The position numbers and the translations under genes are program-made. 20,464 bases of DNA from Candidatus Doudnabacteria bacterium RIFCSPHIGHO2_02_FULL_46_11 (lineage in GTDB: Bacteria > Patescibacteriota > Doudnabacteria > UBA920 > 2-02-FULL-46-11), in assembly GCA_001779955.1 (NCBI GenBank), contig MFES01000005.1, forward strand, positions 1 through 20,464, read 5' to 3'. The first letter of the stretch is position 1, and each line of letters begins with the position of its first letter. The notes beneath the pieces were generated by a model. The model was not told where the DNA came from and ran no database searches. It was given only the letters and a program-made list of their open reading frames with translations. This document shows, piece by piece, positions 1 to 7,280 of the stretch.

Positions 1-208
1 CAATTAACTGTGTTTCAGTTACAGGCAAGCCTTTGTAGTTAAGAGCCATTTTTAAAGAAGCCGCTTCGCAGGAAAGGGGAAGATCCTGGCGATCTATTGG
101 CACATTAAGAATTGTCGGCGAAACAGCCTCAACTGTCGGGGTACTGTAAGCAAGAAGAGAAATTAAGGCTACCGCTAATACAAGGTGCAAAATTTTATTT
201 GCCCGCAT
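1..208 (-). CDS. Exported C39-like cysteine peptidase, N-terminal part
   Basis: Reading the minus strand from ATG at 208 gives 69 open codons that run off the window edge, so only the N-terminus is visible. Residues about 5-21 form a hydrophobic signal peptide or anchor (KILHLVLAVALISLLAYS) after MRAN. Next comes ILNVPIDRQDLPLSCEAAS, which resembles the start of the Peptidase_C39_2 (papain-like) domain, where the Cys of a (Q)D..LSCE motif is the nucleophile; here this would be Cys47. In this family the N-terminal signal implies action outside the cytoplasm, on peptides or wall material. The gene is divergent from the phosphomutase gene and has its own promoter-like site 17 bases upstream. The His and Asp of the active site lie outside the window, so the family call rests on one motif. 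No strong Shine-Dalgarno is seen. Confidence 0.7.
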   Translation of the reverse strand, partial: MRANKILHLVLAVALISLLAYSTPTVEAVSPTILNVPIDRQDLPLSCEAASLKMALNYKGLPVTETQLI

Positions 209-224
209 GAAAATCTGGTTTAAC

Positions 225-253
225 TTTATAAATTTATCTTAGTTCAAGTACAA
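225..253 (-). promoter_or_regulatory. Promoter for the C39-like peptidase gene
   Basis: On the minus strand, TTGTAC (253-248) and TATAAA (230-225) are separated by exactly 17 bases. The predicted transcript start is only about 10 bases before the ATG at 208, so the leader would be very short. Called by eye from the sigma-70 consensus. Confidence 0.5.
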
Positions 254-361
254 TAAAGGATGTGATTTTTTATGACACTGTGCTCTTTTATTAAAAGTTC
301 CTTGGCTGGGTAAGTAATTTTAGGGATAGGGGGTAATGTGATAGGATATTAGAGAAACAAT

Positions 362-1741
362 ATGAATATTGATCCGTCAATTTTTAAGGCCTACGATATT
401 CGGGGTATTTATCCAGAGCAGCTTGATGAACAGGCGGCTTATCTAATTGGCAGGGGGTTAGTTCAATATTTTAAAGAAAATAATTTAATTTCACCTGGCC
501 AAAAATTTTTAGTGGCTCGAGATACTCGAAATTCCTCACCAGTTTTGGCTGCCAAGTTAATAGAGGGCATAACCGACGAAGGCCTTGATGTTGACGATTT
601 AGGAGTAGCAAGCACCGATGTTTTTTTATTCGCCGCAGGCTTTGGTAATTATTATGGTGGGGTTATGGTTACGGCCTCGCACAATCCTCCGGAATACAAT
701 GGCTTTAAAGTCATCAGTCGGGGCGTTGAATTTGTTTTTGATAAGCAACTACAGGAGCTAAAAGAAACAATGAAAAATTTGACTGCCTTTGCCAATCATC
801 AAAAAGGACAAGTCGCCCAGGCGGAAGTAACGCAAGAATTTTTGGAGTGGCTAAAGCAGAAAGGCCGTATGGAAAAATTGACCAAGAAATTCAAAATTAT
901 CGCTGACCCGGGAAACGGTACGGCCGCTGAATTTATCCAAGAATTTTTCAAGATGATCCCTGTTGTGGTGGCCTATATTAATTTGGAAGAAAACGGTGAT
1001 TTTCCGGGCCGCGGACCAAATTCAGCCAAAAACAACCCTGTGATGAGCGAGAAAATTATTGAGATGGGGGCGGATTTAGGGGTGGCTTGGGACGGCGACG
1101 GCGACCGCGTCGCGTTTTATGACGAAAAAGGTCAGCTGCTTGCCGGCGATGTTACCGCCATGCTAATTGTAAGCCAAGTACTTAAAGAAAACCCTGGCAG
1201 CACAATAGTTTATGATTTAATTTCGAGCAAGTCCCTGCCTGGGCTGATTGAGAAATTGGGCGGCAAGCCCATAAAATCCAGAGTTGGGCGCGCTTTTATC
1301 AACCGTGTAACGCAGGAAAATGACGGCTTGCTGGGTACGGAATTAAGTGGCCATTACCTTTACCGCACGGATTTCGAGCAATTCCGTTCCTATATTGAAA
1401 ATACTTGGTATACGCTTTCAAATGTGCTTCATTTATTGCAGGATGATGGACGCCCGTTGTCAGTAATAGCCGAGAGTTTAACCAAATACCATAAAGGCGA
1501 TGTCGTGATTTTCCATACTGACAAATCCGTTCGTATTTTTGACGAGCTAAAACTAAAATATCCTGACGGAAATCAGGATATGCTGGACGGACTAACGGTA
1601 GATTACGGTAATTGGTGGTTCAATCTGCGTCCTTCCAACACCGAGCCTATTATCAAATTAGTGGTGGAAGCGGAAAGTCAGGAATTGCTTGACCAAAAAA
1701 CCGCAGAGCTTAAATCTGCAATAACCCCACTCGTTTCTTAA
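362..1741 (+). CDS. manB: Phosphomannomutase/phosphoglucomutase
   Basis: 459 aa, the normal size for the alpha-D-phosphohexomutase family, which interconverts hexose 6-phosphate and 1-phosphate to feed nucleotide-sugar synthesis in the cytoplasm. All four signature loops are visible. KAYDIRGIYP lies near residue 9. The phosphoserine loop is TASHNP (104-109, catalytic Ser106). The metal loop is DGDGDR (244-249). The sugar-binding loop is GTELSGH (325-331), where most members read GGExSGH. The phosphate-binding loop is RPSNTEP (423-429). The pattern matches the AlgC/ManB type rather than phosphoglucosamine mutase, but mannose versus glucose preference cannot be read from sequence. ATG 362 was chosen because it starts right before the conserved N-terminal motif; the ribosome site is weak. 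The last 32 bases overlap the convergent trpS gene, and no terminator lies between them. Confidence 0.93.
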   Translation: MNIDPSIFKAYDIRGIYPEQLDEQAAYLIGRGLVQYFKENNLISPGQKFLVARDTRNSSPVLAAKLIEGITDEGLDVDDLGVASTDVFLFAAGFGNYYGGVMVTASHNPPEYNGFKVISRGVEFVFDKQLQELKETMKNLTAFANHQKGQVAQAEVTQEFLEWLKQKGRMEKLTKKFKIIADPGNGTAAEFIQEFFKMIPVVVAYINLEENGDFPGRGPNSAKNNPVMSEKIIEMGADLGVAWDGDGDRVAFYDEKGQLLAGDVTAMLIVSQVLKENPGSTIVYDLISSKSLPGLIEKLGGKPIKSRVGRAFINRVTQENDGLLGTELSGHYLYRTDFEQFRSYIENTWYTLSNVLHLLQDDGRPLSVIAESLTKYHKGDVVIFHTDKSVRIFDELKLKYPDGNQDMLDGLTVDYGNWWFNLRPSNTEPIIKLVVEAESQELLDQKTAELKSAITPLVS

Positions 1742-2693
1742 CTTCACCTAGGGTTTTTCCGGCGACTTCTTGAGCGTGCTTAGCTCCTTCGGCCAGCACG
1801 TTTTTGATTTCTGAATTAGAAATATTTTTGTATTTTTCCTGAATAGGCGAAAGATAAGCAACCAAGGCGTCACTCAATACTTCTTTAAATTGGCCATAGC
1901 CGTGGCCGGTAAATTCTTTTTCCAAATCACCAACCGATTTGCCGCTGGCCAAGGAGAAAATGGTGAGCAGGTTGCTTACAGCCGGTTTTTTTTCTTCGCT
2001 AAAAGTAATTTCCGAACCACTGTCAGTTACGGCGGATTTTATTTTTTCGCGAATAGTGGTTTCGTCGTCGAGTACGGCAATGTAGTTTTTTGGGTTTTCC
2101 GCGGACTTACTCATTTTTTTAGATGAATCGTCCAGTCCCATAATTCTGGCAGAAGATTTTTGGCTGATGTATTCGGGAATTTTAAAAGTCTGGCCATACC
2201 GCGAATTGAATCTCTCTGCCAAATTGCGCGTGAGCTCAACATGCTGTTTTTGGTCCTCGCCCACCGGCACGGCATCAGCATTGTAAGCGAGAATATCTGC
2301 GGCCATCAGCACCGGATAAGCAAACAGCCCTAAGTTTATAGATTCCTGTCCAAGGGACTTGTCCTTAAACTGGGTCATGCGTTCGAGTTCGCCTAGGCGC
2401 GCGATAGTGCCCAATATCCAGGAAAGTTCTGCATGTTGCGGAACATGCGACTGCACGAAAATCGTGGTTTTTTTAGGATTAAGCCCAAGCGCTAAATAAA
2501 GCTTGGCGGTTTCTAAAGTTTTCTTTTCAATATTTACCGCTTCACTCGGCGTAGTTAAGGCATGCAAGTCGGCAAGCATGGCAAAACTTTCATAGTCGTT
2601 TTGCATTTGCACCCACTGGTTGATCGCGCCAAAAACATTACCGATATGGGTAACGCCCGAAGTTCTTATACCTGAAAGCAGTCTCTTTTTCAT
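1710..2693 (-). CDS. trpS: Tryptophanyl-tRNA synthetase
   Basis: 327 aa, full length for bacterial TrpS, a class I synthetase that charges tRNA-Trp in the cytoplasm. The HIGH-equivalent is THIGN (residues 15-19) inside GVTHIGNVFGAI. The second signature is KMSKS (193-197). The segment AADILAYNADAVPVGEDQKQ (131-150) is the characteristic TrpS region that lines the active site. The gene runs against manB and overlaps its 3' end. A well-formed promoter places the predicted transcript start about one base before the ATG, so the mRNA is probably leaderless, which fits the absence of a Shine-Dalgarno. The terminator just upstream (2732-2758) insulates it from rnj. Confidence 0.96.
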   Translation of the reverse strand: MKKRLLSGIRTSGVTHIGNVFGAINQWVQMQNDYESFAMLADLHALTTPSEAVNIEKKTLETAKLYLALGLNPKKTTIFVQSHVPQHAELSWILGTIARLGELERMTQFKDKSLGQESINLGLFAYPVLMAADILAYNADAVPVGEDQKQHVELTRNLAERFNSRYGQTFKIPEYISQKSSARIMGLDDSSKKMSKSAENPKNYIAVLDDETTIREKIKSAVTDSGSEITFSEEKKPAVSNLLTIFSLASGKSVGDLEKEFTGHGYGQFKEVLSDALVAYLSPIQEKYKNISNSEIKNVLAEGAKHAQEVAGKTLGEVKKRVGLLQI

Positions 2694-2700
2694 ATCAGTA

Positions 2701-2729
2701 ATTATACGTAATTAATTCTTTTTCACCAA
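2701..2729 (-). promoter_or_regulatory. trpS promoter, probably giving a leaderless mRNA
   Basis: On the minus strand, TTGGTG (2729-2724), a 17-base spacer and a perfect TATAAT (2706-2701). Only seven bases separate the -10 box from the ATG at 2693, so transcription should start at or next to the start codon. Confidence 0.7.
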
Positions 2730-2731
2730 AT

Positions 2732-2758
2732 AAAACCGCCTCGTTAAGGGGCGGTTTT
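2732..2758 (-). terminator. Terminator downstream of rnj
   Basis: A 9-bp perfect stem, AAAACCGCC (2732-2740) against GGCGGTTTT (2750-2758), with a 9-base loop. On the minus strand the stem ends in TTTTATTT. It lies about 180 bases past the rnj stop and partly overlaps the -35 side of the trpS promoter. Confidence 0.7.
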
Positions 2759-2806
2759 AAAATGACGCTGAAGGTCGGGCTTTGTATTAATTAAATTGAT
2801 CTGTTT

Positions 2807-2838
2807 TTGCGAGTAGCCGGCTGCGCCGGTACGAGCAA
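2807..2838 (-). other. Hairpin in the rnj 3' untranslated region
   Basis: TTGC...GCAA closes a stem whose upper part is CCGGC-TGC-GCCGG, about 12 base pairs with one internal mismatch pair and a bulge. It has no T-tract on either strand, so it is not an obvious terminator. It sits in the 178-base stretch between the rnj stop and its terminator, together with two small stems (TGCTC...GAGCA near 2866 and GCCC...GGGC near 2903). No gene was seen in that stretch. Confidence 0.45.
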
Positions 2839-2936
2839 TCCATGCCGAAAGGGAGGGAAGGAGTATGCTCAAAGAGCAGACGACGGGGGAAGGGAAAACG
2901 TAGCCCATTAGGGCGTAAGGTTGTCCCTCACCAGCT

Positions 2937-4685
2937 TTATACTTCGATTATCACCGGAAGAATCATTGGTCTGCGTTCAGTACGGGTGAAGATAAATTCA
3001 CCAAGCTGGTCGCGAATTTCATTTCGGAGCCAAGCCCAGTTCGGTTCAAGATTCTTTGCGGCTTTTGACTCAACAATTTTTCTAACTTCGTGTTTGATTT
3101 CTCGCAAGAAATCTTCGGAAGTTTTCATATGTACGAAGCCCCGGCTGATAATATCCGGCGCGGCGGCAAGTTTGCCGCCTTTTTTGTCGATGGTGATGAT
3201 TAAGACCAGCATACCGTCTTCGGCCATCATTTGCCGGTCGCGCAAAACCACTTCGCCGATGTCGCCAACGCCCAAGCCATCCACAAAAACCAGTTCGGCC
3301 GGAACTCGTTCCCGGGTAACTTTAACTTCGTTTTCGGAAACTTCCATAACCTGGCCGTTTTCCATAAGCATAATTTTATCTTCGGCTATACCCATGTCGC
3401 GCGCCACGTCCCTCATATGCACCATCATAAAATGTTCGGCGTGGATTGGCATGATATATTCCGGCTTGGTCAGGGAAAGCATCCATTTATGCTCTTCTTC
3501 TTTGGCGTGTCCGCCGGTGTGAATGTCCAGGATTTTTTGGTAAATAACGCGGGCATTTAAGCGCGTTAAATTGCTCATCATGGTTTGCACCGAGTTTTCA
3601 TTGCCAGGAATGACCGAAGCCGAGATAACGACCAGGTCGTTGGCCTTGATGTCTATCTGCCTATGTTCGCCGCGCGACATGCGGGCAAGAGCGGAGAATT
3701 CCTCACCCTGGCCGCCGGTAGTTAAAATAACCACCTGATTGTCAGGAAAACTCTTGGCCTGCTCGGGTTTTATGAGGATCCCTTTGTCGATTTTGAGATA
3801 ACCGCCTTCCATGGCCGCTTCGACGGTTTGAATCATACTGCGGCCGGTAACCACAACTTTGCGGTTATATTTGGCGGCCACTGTGAACATTTCTTGCACG
3901 CGGGTAACCAAAGATGCAAACGATGCAAAGATGATGCGGCTGTGTGTTTCGCGGAAGATTCGGTCAATCATTTCTCCGATAGCTTTTTCGGAAATGGAAT
4001 AGCCGGGAATGTTCACATTGGTCGAGTCAGACATTAACAGTTTAACGCCTTCTTTGCCGTAAAGGGCGAGCTTGTCTATTTCGGCCGGCGGTTCGCCGAC
4101 CGGGGTTGGGTCAAATTTCCAGTCGCCGGAGTGGATGATTAAACCAACCGGGGTTTTGATGGCAAAGCCGACATTGTCAGGGATGTTGTGGTTAACGCGG
4201 AACATTCTGATATGGAATGCGCCGAGTGTTATTTCATCGTTGAGTTTGAGCTTGTTGATTTTGGCCCGGCCGAGCATGTCGAATTCACTAAGTCGGCGCT
4301 CGATAAGTTTGGCTGATAGCGGCAAGGTATAAATTGGCGGGTCGCCGATTTTTGGCAAGAGGTAGGGCAGGGCGCCGATGTGGTCAAGGTGTCCGTGCGA
4401 AATTAAAATTCCGCGGATTTTCTTTTTGCGTTCCTCCAAGTAGCGCACATCGGGAATATAGTAGTCTACGCCGAGCATTGATTCGTCCGGAAAGGCAAAA
4501 CCCATATCAATAACAATAATGTCATTGCCGTATTCCAGAACCATGCAGTTGCGTTCGCCTACGCCTTCAAGCCCGCCAAGGGGGATGATGCGTAAATTAT
4601 GCTTGCCGGTCATGCGTGAGGCATCTCGTACTTCAAGCACTTTTTTCTTCACCGGCTCGCTGGGTGCAATCTTTTTTGGTGTCAT
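2937..4685 (-). CDS. rnj: Ribonuclease J
   Basis: 582 aa from the chosen ATG. RNase J is a metallo-beta-lactamase/beta-CASP nuclease that trims and degrades mRNA and matures rRNA in the cytoplasm. The zinc motif SHGHLDH is at residues 96-102, followed by further metal ligands at HNIPD (His166) and HSGDWKFD (Asp188). The beta-CASP region holds SDSTN, TGGQGE and HTGGHAKEEEH, the C-terminal ligands in this family, then MPIHAEH. The first about 25 residues are a lysine-rich extension before RIIPLGGLEGVGE. The open frame extends eight codons further to a TTG at 4709, but those codons lie inside the heptad repeat, and the same repeat ends just before the ATGs of rpsR and efp, so ATG 4685 is preferred. 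The paralogue (J1 or J2) cannot be told from this window. Confidence 0.95.
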   Translation of the reverse strand: MTPKKIAPSEPVKKKVLEVRDASRMTGKHNLRIIPLGGLEGVGERNCMVLEYGNDIIVIDMGFAFPDESMLGVDYYIPDVRYLEERKKKIRGILISHGHLDHIGALPYLLPKIGDPPIYTLPLSAKLIERRLSEFDMLGRAKINKLKLNDEITLGAFHIRMFRVNHNIPDNVGFAIKTPVGLIIHSGDWKFDPTPVGEPPAEIDKLALYGKEGVKLLMSDSTNVNIPGYSISEKAIGEMIDRIFRETHSRIIFASFASLVTRVQEMFTVAAKYNRKVVVTGRSMIQTVEAAMEGGYLKIDKGILIKPEQAKSFPDNQVVILTTGGQGEEFSALARMSRGEHRQIDIKANDLVVISASVIPGNENSVQTMMSNLTRLNARVIYQKILDIHTGGHAKEEEHKWMLSLTKPEYIMPIHAEHFMMVHMRDVARDMGIAEDKIMLMENGQVMEVSENEVKVTRERVPAELVFVDGLGVGDIGEVVLRDRQMMAEDGMLVLIITIDKKGGKLAAAPDIISRGFVHMKTSEDFLREIKHEVRKIVESKAAKNLEPNWAWLRNEIRDQLGEFIFTRTERRPMILPVIIEV

Positions 4686-4846
4686 AGTTTTTAAAACTTC
4701 AAATTTCAATCTTCAAACTTCAAACAAACTTTCCGCCTGCGCCGAGGCTCCCGCCTTCGCTAAAGCTACGGCGGACAGGTCAGCGGGCAGGCAAATACCA
4801 AACTTCAAAAATTGAGGGTTGGCGCTTGAGCGTTGGAGTTTATGAC
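4686..4846 (-). repeat. Foldback element built of TTGANNN heptads, upstream of rnj
   Basis: On the minus strand four heptads in register (TTGAAGT, TTGAAGA, TTGAAAT, TTGAAGT; 4723 down to 4696) end 11 bases before the rnj ATG. On the plus strand the outer arm (4812-4846) reads TTGAGGG, TTGGCGC, TTGAGCG, TTGGAGT, TTATGAC. The two arms face each other and can pair imperfectly. The loop holds a separate GC-rich palindrome (4733-4792). The same element type precedes rpsR, efp and the EamA fusion. Confidence 0.75.
4733..4792. repeat. GC-rich nested palindrome inside the heptad element
   Basis: Outer arms GCCTGC (4735-4740) and GCAGGC (4787-4792) enclose an inner hairpin, CCGCCTTCGC-TAAA-GCTACGGCGG (4751-4774; 8 of 10 pairs). 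It is far richer in G and C than the flanking heptads, which suggests insertion of one repeat into another. It creates an artificial open frame rich in Ala, Lys and Gly (ALAKAGASAQAE) that is not treated as a gene. Confidence 0.6.
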
Positions 4847-4927
4847 TGTCTGCGTATCGAAAAATCGTTAATAGTAATATTTTATTTGCTAAAGGCCGCC
4901 GTCGCTGCGGACTAATAGCACAATGAT

Positions 4928-5073
4928 ATACCCAGCATATCACCCCCGATAATCTTGGTACTTTCATTCAACACCAAAATATCTGGCTATTATTAATGCC
5001 ACCTATATGGCGCGCCAGTGTTTAATATCCCAAGATTTTAAGGAGAATGATCGGGGTTGTATTGCTGGGATAC
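4928..5073. repeat. Foldback element with 23-bp imperfect inverted ends
   Basis: The left end (from CCCAGCATAT at about 4931, inward to CCCCCGATAAT) is the inverted match of the right end (ATGATCGGGG...TTGCTGGG, 5047-5070), about 18 of 23 positions. A second inner pair, CTGGC (4983-4987) and GCCAG (5014-5018), has the same centre near 5000. No credible coding frame lies inside. With the neighbouring repeats it fills the otherwise gene-free 4686-5217 stretch. Confidence 0.55.
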
Positions 5074-5075
5074 GC

Positions 5076-5125
5076 AAAGTTAAAAGGCTTAAAAAACGAA
5101 AAAAGCTGAAAAGCCGCTTAACTTT
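5076..5125. repeat. A-rich hairpin upstream of the tRNA promoter
   Basis: AAAGTTAA (5076-5083) pairs with TTAACTTT (5118-5125). Inside, GGCTT (5086-5090) pairs with AAGCC (5111-5115). The loop is almost pure A. It abuts the foldback element on one side and lies 50 bases from the tRNA-Leu promoter. No function is assigned. Confidence 0.5.
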
Positions 5126-5174
5126 AGGTACGTCACGAAGTAAACTTTACTTATTATACTCCCAATCCTAGGTC

Positions 5175-5203
5175 TTGTCAAGGCCTGAAAAAACCCTTAT
5201 AAT
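5175..5203 (+). promoter_or_regulatory. tRNA-Leu promoter
   Basis: TTGTCA (5175-5180), a 17-base spacer and a perfect TATAAT (5198-5203). The predicted start is about eight bases before the mature tRNA 5' end. Confidence 0.8.
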
Positions 5204-5217
5204 AAAAGGAGTTTTAT

Positions 5218-5304
5218 GCCGGGATGGCGAAATTGGCAGACGCGCTACGTTCAGGTCGTAGTGCCCGCAAGGGCATGCAGGTTCAAGTCCTGTTCCCGGC
5301 ACCA
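5218..5304 (+). tRNA. tRNA-Leu, anticodon CAG
   Basis: 87 bases including an encoded CCA. The acceptor stem is GCCGGGA (5218-5224) against TCCCGGC before ACCA. The anticodon stem is CTACG/CGTAG (5245-5249 and 5257-5261) with loop TTCAGGT, giving anticodon CAG (5252-5254), which reads CUG leucine codons. A long variable arm, GCCC-GCAA-GGGC (5263-5274), marks it as class II. The T arm contains GGTTCAAGTCC. All parts fit tRNA-Leu. It stands alone between its own promoter and a terminator. Confidence 0.97.
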
Positions 5305-5307
5305 TAT

Positions 5308-5334
5308 ACTACGCTCTTAATGGAGCTTCGTAGT
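5308..5334 (+). other. Hairpin just 3' of the tRNA
   Basis: ACTAC (5308-5312) pairs with GTAGT (5330-5334) and GCTC (5313-5316) with GAGC (5323-5326), leaving a three-base bulge. It starts three bases after the CCA end. It may help 3' processing or be part of the termination region. Confidence 0.45.
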
Positions 5335-5341
5335 GCAAGCA

Positions 5342-5363
5342 AAAACAGCTAAAAGGCTGTTTT
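5342..5363. terminator. Shared bidirectional terminator
   Basis: AAAACAGC (5342-5349), six-base loop, GCTGTTTT (5356-5363). Going rightward it closes the tRNA transcript and is followed by TATAATTT. Going leftward it closes the secG-peptide-binding operon and overlaps that gene's stop codon (5362-5364). The two transcripts converge here. Confidence 0.8.
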
Positions 5364-7002
5364 ATAATTTCAGCGCCCTGTGCGTTTTTACATACCACTC
5401 GGCAACATTGCCGAATCTTTCCTGCGGCACGATAAGCACTTTAAAATCAACATTGTGTATGTTTTGTGCGGTGATGTAAGTGTAGAAAGGCTGAACCAGA
5501 AAAACGGCCGCCGCTTCATTGTCTATTATTTGAGTGAAGCGCGTATAAAGCTGTTTTCTTACTTCCATATCTCGGGTGTTTCTGGCATCAACGATAATTT
5601 TATCAACCTCATTGTTTCGGAACCCCGAGAGATTGAGGCCGGGATCGGTAATTTGCGAGGAATGCCAGAAGAAGTAAGGGTCAGGGTCGTGCCCGAGGTT
5701 TTCGGAAAGAAGTAAAGCTTGGTATTCGCGAGGGCGCAGCACGGAAGAGTTGAGCTCGGCCCTGGGCACGATGTTTATTTCCAGCTTAAGTCCCAGATTC
5801 TGCCACTGCTCGGCCAAAAGGTTGGCGGTCTCTTGGTTTATTTTGATGTCATTTGTTGTTAGAACAATTTTTAATTGCTCGTCATTTTTATAACGGAAAC
5901 CGTCATCGCCTCTAAGCCAGCCTTCCTCGCTAAGCAGCTCATTGGCCCGGGTGAGATTGTATTCCGGCGCCGGCGCGGCAACTTCGCCGAGTGACGGCCC
6001 GCCAATGGCAATCGCTAGTCCGCTATGAAGATTGTCAACAATTTCAAAACGGTTGGTGGCAAGCTTCAAAGCCTGCCTTATTTTTAAACTGCCAAGCAAT
6101 GGATTTTTTTCTTTATTAAAGAAAACGGTCTGGTATTGCGGCGAACTGGCTCGAATCAAACGGCCGCCGGGCTGGAGCTTTATATTTTCATTGTCCGAAA
6201 GTTGGCTGAAGCTTTTAATGTCGCCTTGGTTGTAGGCTTTTATGAGATCATCGGTTGATTGGTAGAATTTAAAAGTGATTTTTTCGATGTAGGGTTTGTG
6301 GGGGTGATAAAATTCATTAGCCATAAGCTCTGCCCCGACTATGTCTTGATTACTGCGGTAACGGAATTTTTCAAGTTTGTACGGGCCTGCCCCGACCGGG
6401 TTTAAATCGTCATAGTCGCTTTCAAGATGAGCCGGCAATAGGCCGAGCGTTAGGTTTTCGGAAAAGCTGATTGAGGGGTCGCGCAAGGTAAATTTGATGG
6501 TCTTATCCTCAAGAACCTCGACTTTCACAAACCTAAAAGAATAACGCAGATTACTGGCGCTCTCCTTACTTTGTGCGGTTTTGATGGTATGGACAACATC
6601 TTCGGGAGTTATTGCGGCGCCATCCTGCCATTTTAAGCCGTTGCGCAGTTTAAGACTGTAATTTTTTAAATCATCGCTGATAACCGGCAGGTTTTCCGCC
6701 AGCACCGGTTTAAAATTTCCGTTGCCATCCACACCCAAAAGCCCGGCATGAATCAAAGATTTCAAATCTTGCTCGGCATCGCTTGTTGCCGGATCGAGAG
6801 GGCTTAAACTTACGGGTTGACCGAGCGTGCCTTCAATTATTTCCCCACCCCGGGCCGGCACGGTATAGGTCAGACCGCGCCAGGCCGAGCCGAGCACGCC
6901 AAACAAACCCACCCCGCCCAAACAAAGCAGGATAATAAAAAGTTTCTGCTCGCGAGCAGAAAATAGTCGATAAAAGGTTACGATGTTCTGAAGTTTAGCC
7001 AC
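5362..7002 (-). CDS. Membrane-anchored peptide-binding protein of ABC type
   Basis: 546 aa, a family 5 extracellular solute-binding protein (OppA/DppA-like), a group that captures oligopeptides outside the membrane. Residues about 21-44 form one transmembrane segment with no lipobox Cys, so it is anchored by a helix rather than a lipid. The body starts at GGEIIEGTLGQP; the stretches LRNGLKWQDGAAITPEDVV and NPVGAGPYKLEKF are typical of the family. The start is GTG (7002-7000) because it overlaps the secG stop as TAGTG with no Shine-Dalgarno, which implies translational coupling. No permease or ATPase gene lies nearby, so it either works with components elsewhere or has a different role. Its transcript ends at the shared terminator. 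Confidence 0.85.
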   Translation of the reverse strand: MAKLQNIVTFYRLFSAREQKLFIILLCLGGVGLFGVLGSAWRGLTYTVPARGGEIIEGTLGQPVSLSPLDPATSDAEQDLKSLIHAGLLGVDGNGNFKPVLAENLPVISDDLKNYSLKLRNGLKWQDGAAITPEDVVHTIKTAQSKESASNLRYSFRFVKVEVLEDKTIKFTLRDPSISFSENLTLGLLPAHLESDYDDLNPVGAGPYKLEKFRYRSNQDIVGAELMANEFYHPHKPYIEKITFKFYQSTDDLIKAYNQGDIKSFSQLSDNENIKLQPGGRLIRASSPQYQTVFFNKEKNPLLGSLKIRQALKLATNRFEIVDNLHSGLAIAIGGPSLGEVAAPAPEYNLTRANELLSEEGWLRGDDGFRYKNDEQLKIVLTTNDIKINQETANLLAEQWQNLGLKLEINIVPRAELNSSVLRPREYQALLLSENLGHDPDPYFFWHSSQITDPGLNLSGFRNNEVDKIIVDARNTRDMEVRKQLYTRFTQIIDNEAAAVFLVQPFYTYITAQNIHNVDFKVLIVPQERFGNVAEWYVKTHRALKL

Positions 7003-7223
7003 TATTGTTGCAGAAACATTGAGGCAATAATCAGGCTCACAAAAATTACGGAAATAATGATTGTGAGAATAAATATGCCTTTTTCAAGACCCCGTCTGGT
7101 TTGGTAAACATTGTCGCCGCCGCCGAAAGCACCGCCCAGGCCGCCGCCTTTGGCCTGCAGCAAAACCAAAACCACGATAACAATACTGATGACAAGTATG
7201 AGGTAATTTAGGAGTTTTAGCAT
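7002..7223 (-). CDS. secG: Preprotein translocase subunit SecG
   Basis: 73 aa with two transmembrane helices (about residues 5-23 and 50-70) separated by a glycine-rich loop (LLQAKGGGLGGAFGGG), the hallmark of SecG. In known systems SecG supports SecYE during SecA-driven export. Its TAG stop shares one base with the GTG of the peptide-binding gene, so the two form a tight operon. The upstream promoter-like site would give a leader of about 21 bases. Confidence 0.95.
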   Translation of the reverse strand: MLKLLNYLILVISIVIVVLVLLQAKGGGLGGAFGGGDNVYQTRRGLEKGIFILTIIISVIFVSLIIASMFLQQ

Positions 7224-7250
7224 AATCTTAGATTGGAATTAAGTCTGTTT

Positions 7251-7279
7251 ATTGTATCGCAAAAAGGCTATTCAAACAA
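7251..7279 (-). promoter_or_regulatory. Likely secG operon promoter
   Basis: On the minus strand, TTGTTT (7279-7274), a 17-base spacer and TACAAT (7256-7251). The -10 box is good and the -35 box is only half matched. Confidence 0.5.
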
Positions 7280-7280
7280 C

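Noticed and set aside
2842..3522. 226-aa plus-strand open frame
   Set aside because: Almost all of it is antisense to conserved rnj codons; the product is Ser/Arg-rich with no recognisable motif.
4713..4967. 84-aa minus-strand open frame upstream of rnj
   Set aside because: It is a translation of the heptad array and the GC-rich palindrome (ALAKAGASAQAE-like), with no family resemblance and no ribosome site.
5048..5110. 20-codon frame MIGVVLLGYAKLKGLKNEKS after AAGGAGA
   Set aside because: The ribosome-site spacing is only one base and the frame lies over the right arm of a foldback repeat and the next hairpin.
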